From JAKJEP01 sp964580995 (GTDB lineage Bacteria; Planctomycetota; Phycisphaerae; Sedimentisphaerales; SM23-30), in the NCBI GenBank assembly GCA_964580995.1, contig CAZOMV010000043.1, positions 1 through 45,648 of the forward strand: 45,648 nucleotides of DNA, in the 5' to 3' direction. The notes beneath the pieces were generated by a model that saw only the letters and a program-made list of their open reading frames with translations, was not told where the DNA came from and did not search any database. Each line of letters starts with the position of its first letter. The first letter of the stretch is position 1. Below, piece by piece: positions 1 to 8,080 of the stretch. The position numbers were made by a program, and so were the translations under genes.

Positions 1-67
1 TTTTTCTGTTCGAAAATCATTATGTTCAACCGCTTAAAAAATGCGAAAGTTCACTAATTAGAAAATT

Positions 68-892
68 ATGTTGTTTAAGAGTCTATCTGGGAAATGTCGG
101 TTTATATATTTCTTTTTCATATGCCTGTTGGTTTGCAATAACGCCATAGCCGAAGAAACTCAACACACATTTACTGCGGGCAGTACTTTCTTATATGGTT
201 CCATCGATGGGTACTTACAAACATCTGCGGGAGGAGAACCGGGAAGTACGAGTTCAGAACGTCCTACGTTTGATGAGCTGGATTTTAATACCATATCCAT
301 CTATGACGGTTACGTGAGTATGAATAGTGATCGATACGAAATACTCTATGGCGTGCAGCTAGTGCGACTATCCGGAAAGTCAACACTATCCAAGGATCTT
401 ACCAGTCAAAACCGAGACTTTAACTCTGGTGAAAGGGTTGATGCAGACATAAAGCTCGATTGGCACAGGCTTAATTATTTATATCATTATACGACTTTAG
501 AGGTTTTGGGAAAAGACATGATTATCTCGCCAGGGGCGGGGCTTGCCTTGTTTGACTTCCATTATGAACTAACCGGAGCGGAAGACAACGTTAATCGTGC
601 CTATCAAAAGTTAGGCGGCCGATTGGGTGGAGAAATAGACTGGATCTTAACAGATGACCTACATTTGAAAGCAGATGCATTTGGATCTATCCCTATTCCT
701 AATACGCCTTCCATATGGAGTCTTGAACTACAATGCCAGTACAAGCTATGGAAGGGGCGTACCTTTGACGCAACATTAGTTGCTGGAATCACCTACAATC
801 TTATAGATTATGAGGATGAACAAACCATTCCGAACCATATACGAGTAGAAATGGGACCCTTAGCGCAGGTTGGTCTGAACTTAGAATTTTAA
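68..892 (+). CDS. Secreted or outer-membrane beta-barrel-like protein, function unknown
   Basis: 274 residues. The N-terminus is a typical Sec signal peptide: basic LSGKCR, hydrophobic core FIYFFFICLLVC, then a small-residue site near NAIAEE. The mature part has alternating hydrophobic/polar stretches with many Tyr, Gly and Asp residues and ends in LNLEF; a C-terminal Phe is typical of outer-membrane barrels. This suggests an 8-12 strand barrel, but I do not recognise a family. No clear ribosome-binding site precedes the ATG. The gene is visibly more AT-rich, with different codon choice from the CTG/CGG-rich genes to its right, so it may have been acquired separately. It is followed by 293 bases without a gene and then by a convergent MFS gene. 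The reading frame is well supported; the function is not. Confidence 0.72.
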   Translation: MLFKSLSGKCRFIYFFFICLLVCNNAIAEETQHTFTAGSTFLYGSIDGYLQTSAGGEPGSTSSERPTFDELDFNTISIYDGYVSMNSDRYEILYGVQLVRLSGKSTLSKDLTSQNRDFNSGERVDADIKLDWHRLNYLYHYTTLEVLGKDMIISPGAGLALFDFHYELTGAEDNVNRAYQKLGGRLGGEIDWILTDDLHLKADAFGSIPIPNTPSIWSLELQCQYKLWKGRTFDATLVAGITYNLIDYEDEQTIPNHIRVEMGPLAQVGLNLEF

Positions 893-1185
893 TTTATGGA
901 CAATGAATCCATTATAAATATTTAAGTAACCGATGCTAAGGGCAGAGAGTGCAGGAAAAAGCTTTCAAGAGCAATACCCATTATAACCTGTTTTCCACAA
1001 GGCGGCATTTTATCTTCTTTCCTGCTCATCTGGTTCCAAGGCGGATCAACCGCAGCGATAAATAAAGGGGCCTATCTATGCGAAAAAATTCGTGTCCGTT
1101 TTGACTCCCTTTCCCAGAAATATTTTGACACTGTAGCATAGTTACCGGGATCATATGGCTTCTCTTCGTTCCTTGTGAAGCATGG
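893..1185. other. Intergenic gap between convergent genes
   Basis: 293 bases separate the ends of the barrel-like gene and the leftward MFS gene. I see no good hairpin with a T-tract, no RNA gene and no convincing coding frame; short open frames here lack ribosome-binding sites and family resemblance. Confidence 0.4.
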
Positions 1186-2385
1186 TTATTGCTTTTTGAG
1201 AAGAAATCCATCGACCTTGATTTGCAAGGCAAAAATCAAAGCGGGAAGCAGAATTACCAGATACGGCAGAAGTTCAAAGGAAAGATGCGAGGCGATGAAT
1301 CCGAATGAGGGAGGAATGACCATAACACCGAGCATCGCGGCACCGCCTTGATATCCGATCAGCGTCGCGGCTGTCAGATCATCGACCCGTTCCGGGGTGG
1401 CATGCATCATCGCCGGGTAAAAGGGGGCAATGGAAAAGCCCAGCAACCAGATGGCCGCCAGAGTCAGCCACGGCAGGTTTGGAATTGCCATCAGGCCGCC
1501 GCAGACAAGAGCGAACAGCATGCTGTAAAAAATCTGACGTTTGTTCCCGAGCCGGTTGGCGAAAAGGCCGATCAGGAAACGCCCGGTGGTGAGCATTCCC
1601 CAATACGCCGCGACCGAAAATCCGGCCATTTCCGCGGAAATTCCACGGCATTTTATCAGAAAGATGTAAGCCCAAAGACCGGTGCCGGCCTCGAATCCCG
1701 TATAAAGGAAGAACATCGCCGTGCAGTACCAGAAGCGGGCGTCCCGCTTCGGCTTCCGGTTGGCTGCGACTTTTTCAACCGAACCGTTGGTTTTGGCCAC
1801 GGCGGCGTCATTCCAGAGCGGCAGGGTGGAGAGAAGCATCAGCGATAAAAACACCTGGGCGCAGGCAATGACGATATAACTCCAGCGCCATGAGGTTCCG
1901 GCAGAAAGCATCATCGTCACGATTGCCGGACCGAGACTGGCGCCGATACCCCAGCAGCAATGGAGCCAGTTCATGTCGCGGCTGGTGTAATGTTTCGCCA
2001 CATAATAGTTCATTCCGGTATCGATTGCGCCCTGTCCGAATCCCAGCGGAATGACCAGCAGGAGCAAACACCAGAACGCGGGCGCAAGGCCAAAGCCAAG
2101 CAAGGAAATCCCGGTTACGAAGCCGCAGACCGTCAGCAGGCGTCCCGTGCCGAGCCACCGCAGGATCGCCCCGCTGAAGAAGCCGGAGATCGCCGAGCAG
2201 AAGGTCAGGATCATGGTAAGGATTCCGGCATACGCGACCGGCTGATTCAGCTCGATATGGATGGCGCTCCAGGCCACGCCGAGGATTGTGTCGGGCAACC
2301 CGAGACTGATATAGCCGATATAAATAATGGCCAGAAGCAGGAGGGAGCGCATCGGTGGGGAGATCTTCGAAAAACAAGAAAGCAT
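1186..2385 (-). CDS. MFS permease, fucose permease (FHS)-like
   Basis: 399 residues with about 12 hydrophobic segments, so an inner-membrane secondary transporter. Motifs fit the FucP/FHS-like branch of the major facilitator superfamily: a GLPDTILGVAW-type first helix, a GFGQGAIDTGMNYY segment, and NWLHCCWGIGASLGP in the fifth helix region, where members of this branch carry an N-x-LH-x-x-x-G-x-G motif. The substrate is probably a sugar or other small organic molecule but cannot be read from sequence. The start at 2385 is supported by AGGTGA seven bases upstream. It lies 151 bases downstream of, and in the same direction as, the sigma-54 activator, so it is a candidate target of that regulator. 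However, I found no GG-N10-GC sigma-54 promoter in the gap, and read-through from the regulator is equally possible. Confidence 0.85.
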   Translation of the reverse strand: MLSCFSKISPPMRSLLLLAIIYIGYISLGLPDTILGVAWSAIHIELNQPVAYAGILTMILTFCSAISGFFSGAILRWLGTGRLLTVCGFVTGISLLGFGLAPAFWCLLLLVIPLGFGQGAIDTGMNYYVAKHYTSRDMNWLHCCWGIGASLGPAIVTMMLSAGTSWRWSYIVIACAQVFLSLMLLSTLPLWNDAAVAKTNGSVEKVAANRKPKRDARFWYCTAMFFLYTGFEAGTGLWAYIFLIKCRGISAEMAGFSVAAYWGMLTTGRFLIGLFANRLGNKRQIFYSMLFALVCGGLMAIPNLPWLTLAAIWLLGFSIAPFYPAMMHATPERVDDLTAATLIGYQGGAAMLGVMVIPPSFGFIASHLSFELLPYLVILLPALIFALQIKVDGFLLKKQ

Positions 2386-2536
2386 TTTTTATTCACCTGG
2401 GATTTTTTATATAACTTTGTATATTCTTGCTCAGCTACCGCGATGAACATCATTTTTCATAGAATAGGAAACCAGCCGCGACAATGCAAGATTTTTAACA
2501 TGATCGCAAAGTGAAAGAAATCGCCAGCGTGGGGGT

Positions 2537-4267
2537 TTATTCCAGACGATGTTCCTGAAGGAAGCGGTAGAGGGTGGCGCGGCTGACTTTGAGGAGGCGG
2601 GCGGCCTTGATTTTGCTGTCGCCGGCTTTTTCTATCGCTTTTTTGACCTGGAGGGTATTGAGTTTGCCTTTACGCTGATAGACCGGCAAGGCATGGTTGG
2701 AAATATAGCTGATGATTTCCGGGGGGAAATGGTCGATTTGGAGGATTTCATCTTTGCATTTGATGAAGGCGTACTGGAGAGCGTTTTGCAGTTCCCGGAT
2801 GTTGCCCGGCCAGGCATAATCCAGCAGGATATGGAGGGCCTCCCGGCTGAGGGAGCGGATGGGCCGGTTCATGTCTTTGCTGAACCGCTCGATAAAATAA
2901 TCAATCAGCAGCGGGATGTCGTTGCGCCTTTCGCGCAAGGGGGGCAAATTGACCGGCACGACACAGAGCCGGTAAAACAAATCCTCGCGATACTGATTTT
3001 TCTGCACCATTTTACGTAAATCCTTGTTGGTGGCGCTGATGACCCGGACATCGACCGTTACCGATTTTTCTCCGCCGACCTTTTCAAAAACACCTTCCTG
3101 GAGGACTCGAAGGAGTTTGACCTGGATATTGGGACTCAGTTCCCCTACCTCATCCAGGAAAATCGTGCCGCCATCGGCCAGTTCAAACCGGCCTTTTTTA
3201 TCGCGCACGGCGCCGGTGAAGGCCCCGCGTACATGCCCGAAGAGTTCGCTCTCCAGGACGCCTTCGGGCAGCGCTCCGCAATTGACGGTGACAAAGGGTT
3301 TGCCGGCGCGGCGGCTTTCCTGATGAATGGCATTGGCCACCAGTTCCTTGCCTGTCCCGCTATCTCCCTGAATCAGGACGGAGCAATCACTTTCGGCCAG
3401 ATCGCCAATCAGTTCGTAAATGGCCTGCATGTTATGCTCGCGGCCGATAATCCCGTGAAACTGTTTGGCCGTTTTTAATTTCTGCCGCAGTTGAGCCACT
3501 TCCGTGACATCGTGCAAACAGGCCATTACTCCCTGTACTTCCTGCCGCTCATTATGGAGTGTTACCACTGACATATCGATTCGTTTCGGCCGGCCGTCTT
3601 TGGTGGTAATTTTGATCGGATAGGCCAGGGTATCGGCTTTGGGAAGGTCTTCGCAGAAAGCGCATTTACTGCCGCAAAAATTTCCAGGAAACACATCGTG
3701 ACAGTCCCGGCCCATTACTTCACTGCGCGGATACCCGGTAATTCGTTCCGCCGACTGGTTAAACCAGGTAATTGTTCGATGCACATCGTGTACGATAATT
3801 CCGTCCGCCAGATGATCCAGCATCCTCTCGTTATTCCGCTTTGACGACAAAAAAGCGGCCAGGCAATCCCCGGTAAATATATTCTCGATCCGCCGTCTCA
3901 ATTCTTTCTGAACGGCCAGGAATTCGGCCTGGGAAAGATCCTTGCCCTCCCGGAGCGGGTCAGCCAGATTCCAGCGGAACAGCAGGGGCATGCCGGGCAA
4001 ATCGACATAGATCCCTTCCAAATCGTCGGTCAGGGCAACCATGATATCAAAGTGGGCCAAATTGAGGTCCGATAATTTTTTAGTATGTCGGTTCGAAAGA
4101 ACTATGCCCCATCCCGATAGCATGGTAATTGTTTTTTTATCAAGAGGTTGTGCCTTTTTACAACCGCTGGTGATTTGAACCCCTTCCCGAGCTATTTCTT
4201 TGGCAAATTTCTCTGCTACATAGCAAAGAAGTTCGCTTTGGGCGCTATAAAATAATACTTGTATCAT
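2537..4267 (-). CDS. Sigma-54-dependent activator: degenerate LMW-phosphatase/ArsC-like domain, PAS, AAA+, Fis-type HTH
   Basis: 576 residues. Residues 1-135 resemble the LMW protein-tyrosine phosphatase/thioredoxin-type arsenate reductase fold: a leading IQVLFYSAQ strand, a VAEKFAKE helix and a WNLADP segment like the family's Asp-Pro loop. The catalytic P-loop Cys and Arg are missing: residues 7-14 read YSAQSELL where enzymes have C-x5-R. A PAS domain follows (about 145-260), with Cys at 189, 198, 202 and 205, which could hold a metal or Fe-S cluster or act as a redox switch. The AAA+ domain (about 272-505) has Walker A GDSGTGKE at 301, the sigma-54 contact loop GAFTGA at 348 and Walker B IFLDEVGEL at 369. 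The C-terminus is a Fis-type helix-turn-helix. AAGGAAC lies seven bases before the ATG. The protein should activate sigma-54 promoters after an effector is sensed by the dead enzyme domain or PAS. The signal is unknown. Confidence 0.92.
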   Translation of the reverse strand: MIQVLFYSAQSELLCYVAEKFAKEIAREGVQITSGCKKAQPLDKKTITMLSGWGIVLSNRHTKKLSDLNLAHFDIMVALTDDLEGIYVDLPGMPLLFRWNLADPLREGKDLSQAEFLAVQKELRRRIENIFTGDCLAAFLSSKRNNERMLDHLADGIIVHDVHRTITWFNQSAERITGYPRSEVMGRDCHDVFPGNFCGSKCAFCEDLPKADTLAYPIKITTKDGRPKRIDMSVVTLHNERQEVQGVMACLHDVTEVAQLRQKLKTAKQFHGIIGREHNMQAIYELIGDLAESDCSVLIQGDSGTGKELVANAIHQESRRAGKPFVTVNCGALPEGVLESELFGHVRGAFTGAVRDKKGRFELADGGTIFLDEVGELSPNIQVKLLRVLQEGVFEKVGGEKSVTVDVRVISATNKDLRKMVQKNQYREDLFYRLCVVPVNLPPLRERRNDIPLLIDYFIERFSKDMNRPIRSLSREALHILLDYAWPGNIRELQNALQYAFIKCKDEILQIDHFPPEIISYISNHALPVYQRKGKLNTLQVKKAIEKAGDSKIKAARLLKVSRATLYRFLQEHRLE

Positions 4268-4390
4268 GTCTGTTCCTTGAAAACCCTATTTTTCAGGCAG
4301 GTTATTCAGCCAAATGAACAGTTTTGTGCTTTAATTAAGCGTATTCTATCACAATCCTTTGTATCGTCAAGTGAAACTGAACCAAAAAAT

Positions 4391-4410
4391 GAGACACTCA
4401 AAGAGACACT
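4391..4410. repeat. Short direct repeat in promoter region
   Basis: GAGACACT occurs twice, at 4391-4398 and 4403-4410, 12 bases apart start to start, just over one helical turn. It lies between the divergent sigma-54 activator and the glycosyltransferase and could be a regulator half-site pair, or chance. Confidence 0.3.
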
Positions 4411-4441
4411 TTAGCCTGTCCGGGAGAGCCGGAACTGAGAG

Positions 4442-4470
4442 TTGACACAAGTATCCTTAATTGCTATACT
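4442..4470 (+). promoter_or_regulatory. Sigma-70-type promoter with palindrome over the -10
   Basis: TTGACA (4442-4447), a 17-base spacer and TATACT (4465-4470) form a near-consensus housekeeping promoter for the glycosyltransferase at 4566. A perfect inverted repeat, CTATAC-TTGC-GTATAG (4464-4479), overlaps the -10 and would be well placed for a repressor. Confidence 0.7.
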
Positions 4471-4565
4471 TGCGTATAGTATGTACCTTTTGTCATCTTT
4501 AGGATATAAAAAAGTGGATACCGGCACTCCGTTAGGAAATCCTGAGAAGTCCGGGAGGTGATTTT

Positions 4566-5558
4566 GTGGCTCTGACGGCTAAGAAAATCTCACTGATCGT
4601 ACCTTTGTACAATGAGCAGGAAAATGTGAAAGAGCTGATCGGCGAGATTGTATCTGCCATGGGTAAGACCGATCTGGATTATGAATTGATCACGGTCGAT
4701 GACGGCAGTACGGATGCGACGTTTTCTATTCTGGCGGAGCTGCAAAAAAATTGCCCCGCGATGAAGGTGGTGCAGCTCCGGCGTAATTTTGGGCAGACTT
4801 CCGCCATGGCGGCGGGTTTCGATCAGGCCAGGGGCGAGGTGATTATTCCGCTGGACGGGGACCTGCAAAATGATCCCCATGATATCCCCAAATTAGTTGC
4901 CAAGCTGGAGGAGGGATATGATGTGGTCAGCGGGTGGCGGAAGGATCGCAAAGACAAATTTCTTACCCGCAAGATTCCTTCCTGGACCGCCAATTACCTG
5001 ATCAGCAAGATGACCGGGGTATCGCTGCACGACTATGGCTGTACGTTAAAGGCGTATCGCAGCGAGGTGGTCAAACATACCCAGCTTTATGGGGAGATGC
5101 ACCGGTTTATTCCTGCGCTGGCCAAATGGGCCGGTGCCAATGTCACCGAAATCGTGGTCAACCATCGCCCCCGCATCTACGGCAAAACCAAATACGGATT
5201 AAGCCGGACGGTGAAGGTGATTCTGGATTTGATTACCGTGAAATTTCTTGGCTCTTTCAGCACGAAACCGCTGCATATTTTCGGCGGGCTGGGACTGCTG
5301 GCGTTGCTGGGGGCTTTTATTTGCGGTATAACCCTTCTGATCATGAAGTTCGGATATGGTTACAGCATGAACCGCAACCCCCTGCTGATAGTCGGGGCGG
5401 TGTTGGGCATGGCCAGTATTCAATTCCTGCTGATGGGCTTGCTGGCGGAGATGCTGGCCCGGACCTATCATGAGTCCCAGAAAAAACCGACTTACATTAT
5501 TCGCACCATCATCGATTCCACCCGGAAAAAAACAGATCCGAATACCGGAGAAGCGTGA
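4566..5558 (+). CDS. GT2 polyprenol-phosphate glycosyltransferase (DPM1/GtrB/ArnC type)
   Basis: 330 residues. The N-terminal 230 residues are a GT-A fold family 2 domain: LIVPLYNEQENV, nucleotide-binding VDDGSTD, metal-binding DGDLQNDP, then a YGCTLKAYR stretch and YGKTKYG as in DPM1/GtrB-type enzymes. Two membrane helices follow (about 235-260 and 270-300). Such enzymes move a sugar from a nucleotide donor to undecaprenyl or other polyprenyl phosphate on the cytoplasmic face, making a lipid-linked sugar for a GT-C transferase. The start is GTG at 4566, with GGGAGGTG ending six bases before it. It is followed after 47 bases by a GT-C-like membrane protein, the expected partner. The sugar is unknown. 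Confidence 0.92.
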   Translation: MALTAKKISLIVPLYNEQENVKELIGEIVSAMGKTDLDYELITVDDGSTDATFSILAELQKNCPAMKVVQLRRNFGQTSAMAAGFDQARGEVIIPLDGDLQNDPHDIPKLVAKLEEGYDVVSGWRKDRKDKFLTRKIPSWTANYLISKMTGVSLHDYGCTLKAYRSEVVKHTQLYGEMHRFIPALAKWAGANVTEIVVNHRPRIYGKTKYGLSRTVKVILDLITVKFLGSFSTKPLHIFGGLGLLALLGAFICGITLLIMKFGYGYSMNRNPLLIVGAVLGMASIQFLLMGLLAEMLARTYHESQKKPTYIIRTIIDSTRKKTDPNTGEA

Positions 5559-5605
5559 TTGTATCCTAAGATAGTATAATAATCGAGGTTCTACCCGAAA
5601 AACTA

Positions 5606-7786
5606 ATGGCCAGAACAAAACGCAAATTGCAAACAGCCCATGCGGTTCCCTTACAAAAGGTTCGCCATTCTCTCGATTGGAAGAATATCGGTTTTCTGGT
5701 TCTGGTGGCAACGCTAGCAGCCATTCCGTTTCTCTACGGCAAATATCGCGAATTTCATACGGACGATCCGTTTGACAGCGGGATGAATATTTATACCGCC
5801 CGGCAGATTTTGGAGGGCGGGAAAATCGGGGTGGAGGTTTTTCCCAGCGCCCGGCCGGCGACGCTGCTGGTGAATGTAATCGGGGTGGGGCTGTTCGGGT
5901 ATTCGGAGTTCGGGCCGAAGCTGATGCAGATGCTGATGCAGATGGCGGCGCTGGGGCTGCTGTTTTACACGCTGCGGAAAGTCTATGGGAATCTGCCGGC
6001 GGCGGCAGCACTGATTCTGGCGTCTTTTTATCTGAGCTGTCCGTTTTTTGCGAAATTCGGCAACGTCAAAGAGCAGTATATGATTGCCTGTATGATCGCC
6101 GCGGCCTGCGGGCTGATTCTGCGGCATCGGGGCGGGCCGTGGTGGTGGCTGGTGATTTCGGGCGGGGCGACGATCAATGCGTATTACTTTAAACAGACGG
6201 GGGTTTCGGTCGCCATTGCCATGGTGATTTATGTACTGGCCCAGCCGATTCTGCGGCAGCGGACCTGGCGGGAGATGGGGAAGGATTTTCTTGGGCTGGG
6301 CGCCGGTATTGTCATCGGGCTGATTCCTTTGTCTATTTTTTATACCTGGCAGGGCTGTTTTGTTCCGTTTATCCTGGAAATCCCCCGGCTGGTTATCAAT
6401 TTTATTTCCAGTTTTTTCCAGGGGACCACGCCGACGGCCATGGGCGGTGGCACGTATGTCGGGGGCAGCAAGCAGGTTTCGGATTTTGCCAATCAGTTTG
6501 CGACGGTATTTCGCTATTACCAGTCGTTTGTCGTGCCCATCGGTTTTGGGCTGCTGGCGATCGGCTGGAAATTCACTCGAACCATTATTTTCAACCGGAC
6601 ACGCCTTCGTGCCTTTGGCTTGATTCTCGCACTACTGCTCGGCTGGTTTTTACTTCGAAGTCATATTCGATATCAACTTCTTCTCGACATAGCCGTCGTA
6701 TTTTCAGTTGCTTTCCTTTTGTACTATTTTCATATAACGGTAAGCGACTTTCAAGACCGTTTGGTGCTGCTTTTTGGTATCTGGTGGCTGCTGGATATGG
6801 CGCTGGTGTGGATATCGCCGCGGAGTTATGTGCAGTATTATCTGCCGCTGAACGGTTCGGCGGCTATGCTGGCGGGGTATGTTCTCTACCGCTGCCGGGA
6901 GAATCCGGCGGGGTATCTGTGGCTGCTGGGGAGCTGGCTGGTGACGGATTTTCTGCTGCTGTGGCTGGAGGCGAGTGATTCGTTTTTACATGTTGGCTTG
7001 AAGTCCGCCGGACCGAAGGGGTACGGATTGCATCTGGTGTATCATCTGATTCCGGTGGCTATCGGGGCGGGGGTATATTTTCTCATGAAAGCGGCGGATT
7101 GGCGGTCGGCGCGCGCGATGGTTTTGCTTTTGCTTTGTGTGGTGATGGTATTTGTCTGGAACCAGAAGAATCTGAAGGATTTCCGGGAGAAGATTGAGGA
7201 GGTCAGTAATCAGCGGGCCAGACATATAACGCCGCTCTGGCAGCAGATTGGGGAGTATATCCGGCAGCACAGCCAGCCGGAGGATGGCCTGTATGTGTGG
7301 GGGTGGTATCCGGGGATTTATGTGGCGGCGGAGCGGTTTGCGCCGACCCGGAATCCGTCGGAAGACAACATGCACATTACGGCCCCGAAGGCCTTGAGTT
7401 ACCGGATGGAACTTCTGGTGAAGGAATTGAGCGGGCAGCCGCCGAAATTTATTGTGGATGCACAGAAAATGCACTATCCGTTCTATACTCATCTGAATTT
7501 TGACCTCTGGCCGCGGGTGCCGGGGAAGAAAGAATTCGTGCCGCCGCAGATGGCCAGGGAATGGAACGAGACCTTAAACCAGATCGCCGAAGATTATACC
7601 TATCGCCAGCTTACCGATCCGGCGCGGGCGGGCGGGCCGCTGGAGGCGGACAGGGCGAGGGAACTGGCCCGGGAGGAAAAGGCCCGGCATGAGGCGATGC
7701 TGCCGCTGCGGGAGTTTGTGATGCAGAATTATACGCCGCTGGACTTCGGGGCGATGGTGGCCTTTCAATATAAAGGGAAAAATTGA
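5606..7786 (+). CDS. Polytopic GT-C (GT39/ArnT-like) glycosyltransferase
   Basis: 726 residues with a dozen or more hydrophobic segments. The first periplasmic loop contains HTDDPFDSGMNIYTARQIL, the acidic DD near the first helix expected of the metal/base site in GT39/PMT-like GT-C enzymes. The C-terminal 220 residues are soluble and probably periplasmic. With the GT2 just upstream it would use a lipid-phosphate sugar to glycosylate a surface molecule. The ribosome-binding site is poor (GAGG is about 20 bases away). Codon use changes abruptly between about 6570 and 6770, where CTT/CTC/CGA/TCA codons replace the CTG/CGG style of the rest, without breaking the frame. Acceptor and sugar are unknown. 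An O-antigen ligase-type or other polytopic GT is the main alternative. Confidence 0.8.
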   Translation: MARTKRKLQTAHAVPLQKVRHSLDWKNIGFLVLVATLAAIPFLYGKYREFHTDDPFDSGMNIYTARQILEGGKIGVEVFPSARPATLLVNVIGVGLFGYSEFGPKLMQMLMQMAALGLLFYTLRKVYGNLPAAAALILASFYLSCPFFAKFGNVKEQYMIACMIAAACGLILRHRGGPWWWLVISGGATINAYYFKQTGVSVAIAMVIYVLAQPILRQRTWREMGKDFLGLGAGIVIGLIPLSIFYTWQGCFVPFILEIPRLVINFISSFFQGTTPTAMGGGTYVGGSKQVSDFANQFATVFRYYQSFVVPIGFGLLAIGWKFTRTIIFNRTRLRAFGLILALLLGWFLLRSHIRYQLLLDIAVVFSVAFLLYYFHITVSDFQDRLVLLFGIWWLLDMALVWISPRSYVQYYLPLNGSAAMLAGYVLYRCRENPAGYLWLLGSWLVTDFLLLWLEASDSFLHVGLKSAGPKGYGLHLVYHLIPVAIGAGVYFLMKAADWRSARAMVLLLLCVVMVFVWNQKNLKDFREKIEEVSNQRARHITPLWQQIGEYIRQHSQPEDGLYVWGWYPGIYVAAERFAPTRNPSEDNMHITAPKALSYRMELLVKELSGQPPKFIVDAQKMHYPFYTHLNFDLWPRVPGKKEFVPPQMAREWNETLNQIAEDYTYRQLTDPARAGGPLEADRARELAREEKARHEAMLPLREFVMQNYTPLDFGAMVAFQYKGKN

Positions 7787-7794
7787 AGCGGTAA

Positions 7795-7834
7795 CGGGGG
7801 GGCAACAGAGAGAATTTCATTACCCCCTGCATTT
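7795..7834 (+). terminator. Possible weak terminator after the GT-C gene
   Basis: A GGGGG run just after the stop can pair with the CCCCC around 7825 across a loop of about 20 bases, followed by TGCATTTTTTG. The stem is short, so this is tentative. Confidence 0.35.
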
Positions 7835-7920
7835 TTTGTCAGGTAACAGGCGTTTTTTTCGAGGGATACCGGTTTTTCGGGACACAGACAGCTTTTTGAA
7901 AAAAAATTCAAAAAATGGGC

Positions 7921-7949
7921 TTGACGCACAAGCCGTAATTTGATAGGTT
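7921..7949 (+). promoter_or_regulatory. Promoter of the PEP-CTERM gene
   Basis: TTGACG (7921-7926), 17 bases, then TAGGTT (7944-7949), matching the -35 well and the TAnnnT -10 core. Transcription would begin near 7956, exactly at the foot of the leader hairpin described next, about 125 bases before the coding start. Confidence 0.55.
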
Positions 7950-7956
7950 ACGGATA

Positions 7957-8051
7957 AGTGCAGAATTGGGGAAACCAAGTACTGCACTGGTGGAATGTCA
8001 ATATAGGAACCGGGACAGAGAGAAGCGGTTTTTTTCTGCGCCCGGTTTTTT
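7957..8051 (+). ncRNA. Structured 5' leader with terminator hairpin (attenuator or riboswitch candidate)
   Basis: Hairpin 1 pairs AGTGCAG (7957-7963) with CTGCACT (7982-7988). Inside it an AA/GUA internal loop separates a second helix, TTGG/CCAA (7966-7969 with 7975-7978), closed by a GGAAA loop. Hairpin 2 pairs AACCGGG (8008-8014) with CCCGGTT (8041-8047) and runs into a continuous T-tract, as in an intrinsic terminator. This sits before the ribosome-binding site AAAGGAGG, so it would act within the leader. GTGCAG (7958-7963) can also pair with CTGCGC (8036-8041), which takes the first base of the terminator arm, offering a switch. I could not match the fold to a known riboswitch class. Confidence 0.5.
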
Positions 8052-8080
8052 TATTTCCTTTATGGCAAAGGAGGTTTGCA

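Noticed and set aside
1026..1232. Small minus-strand open frame at the left edge
   Set aside because: It overlaps the end of the MFS gene, has no ribosome-binding site and no recognisable protein.
2386..2536. Sigma-54 promoter before the MFS gene
   Set aside because: The expected TGGCAC-N5-TTGC with GG and GC ten bases apart could not be found; the nearest GG...GC pair is 16 bases apart.
7964..7981. Sarcin-ricin/loop E motif in the leader RNA
   Set aside because: The GAA and AGUA strands are present, but the flanking G63-C82 pair would have to open and no pair remains to close the motif.
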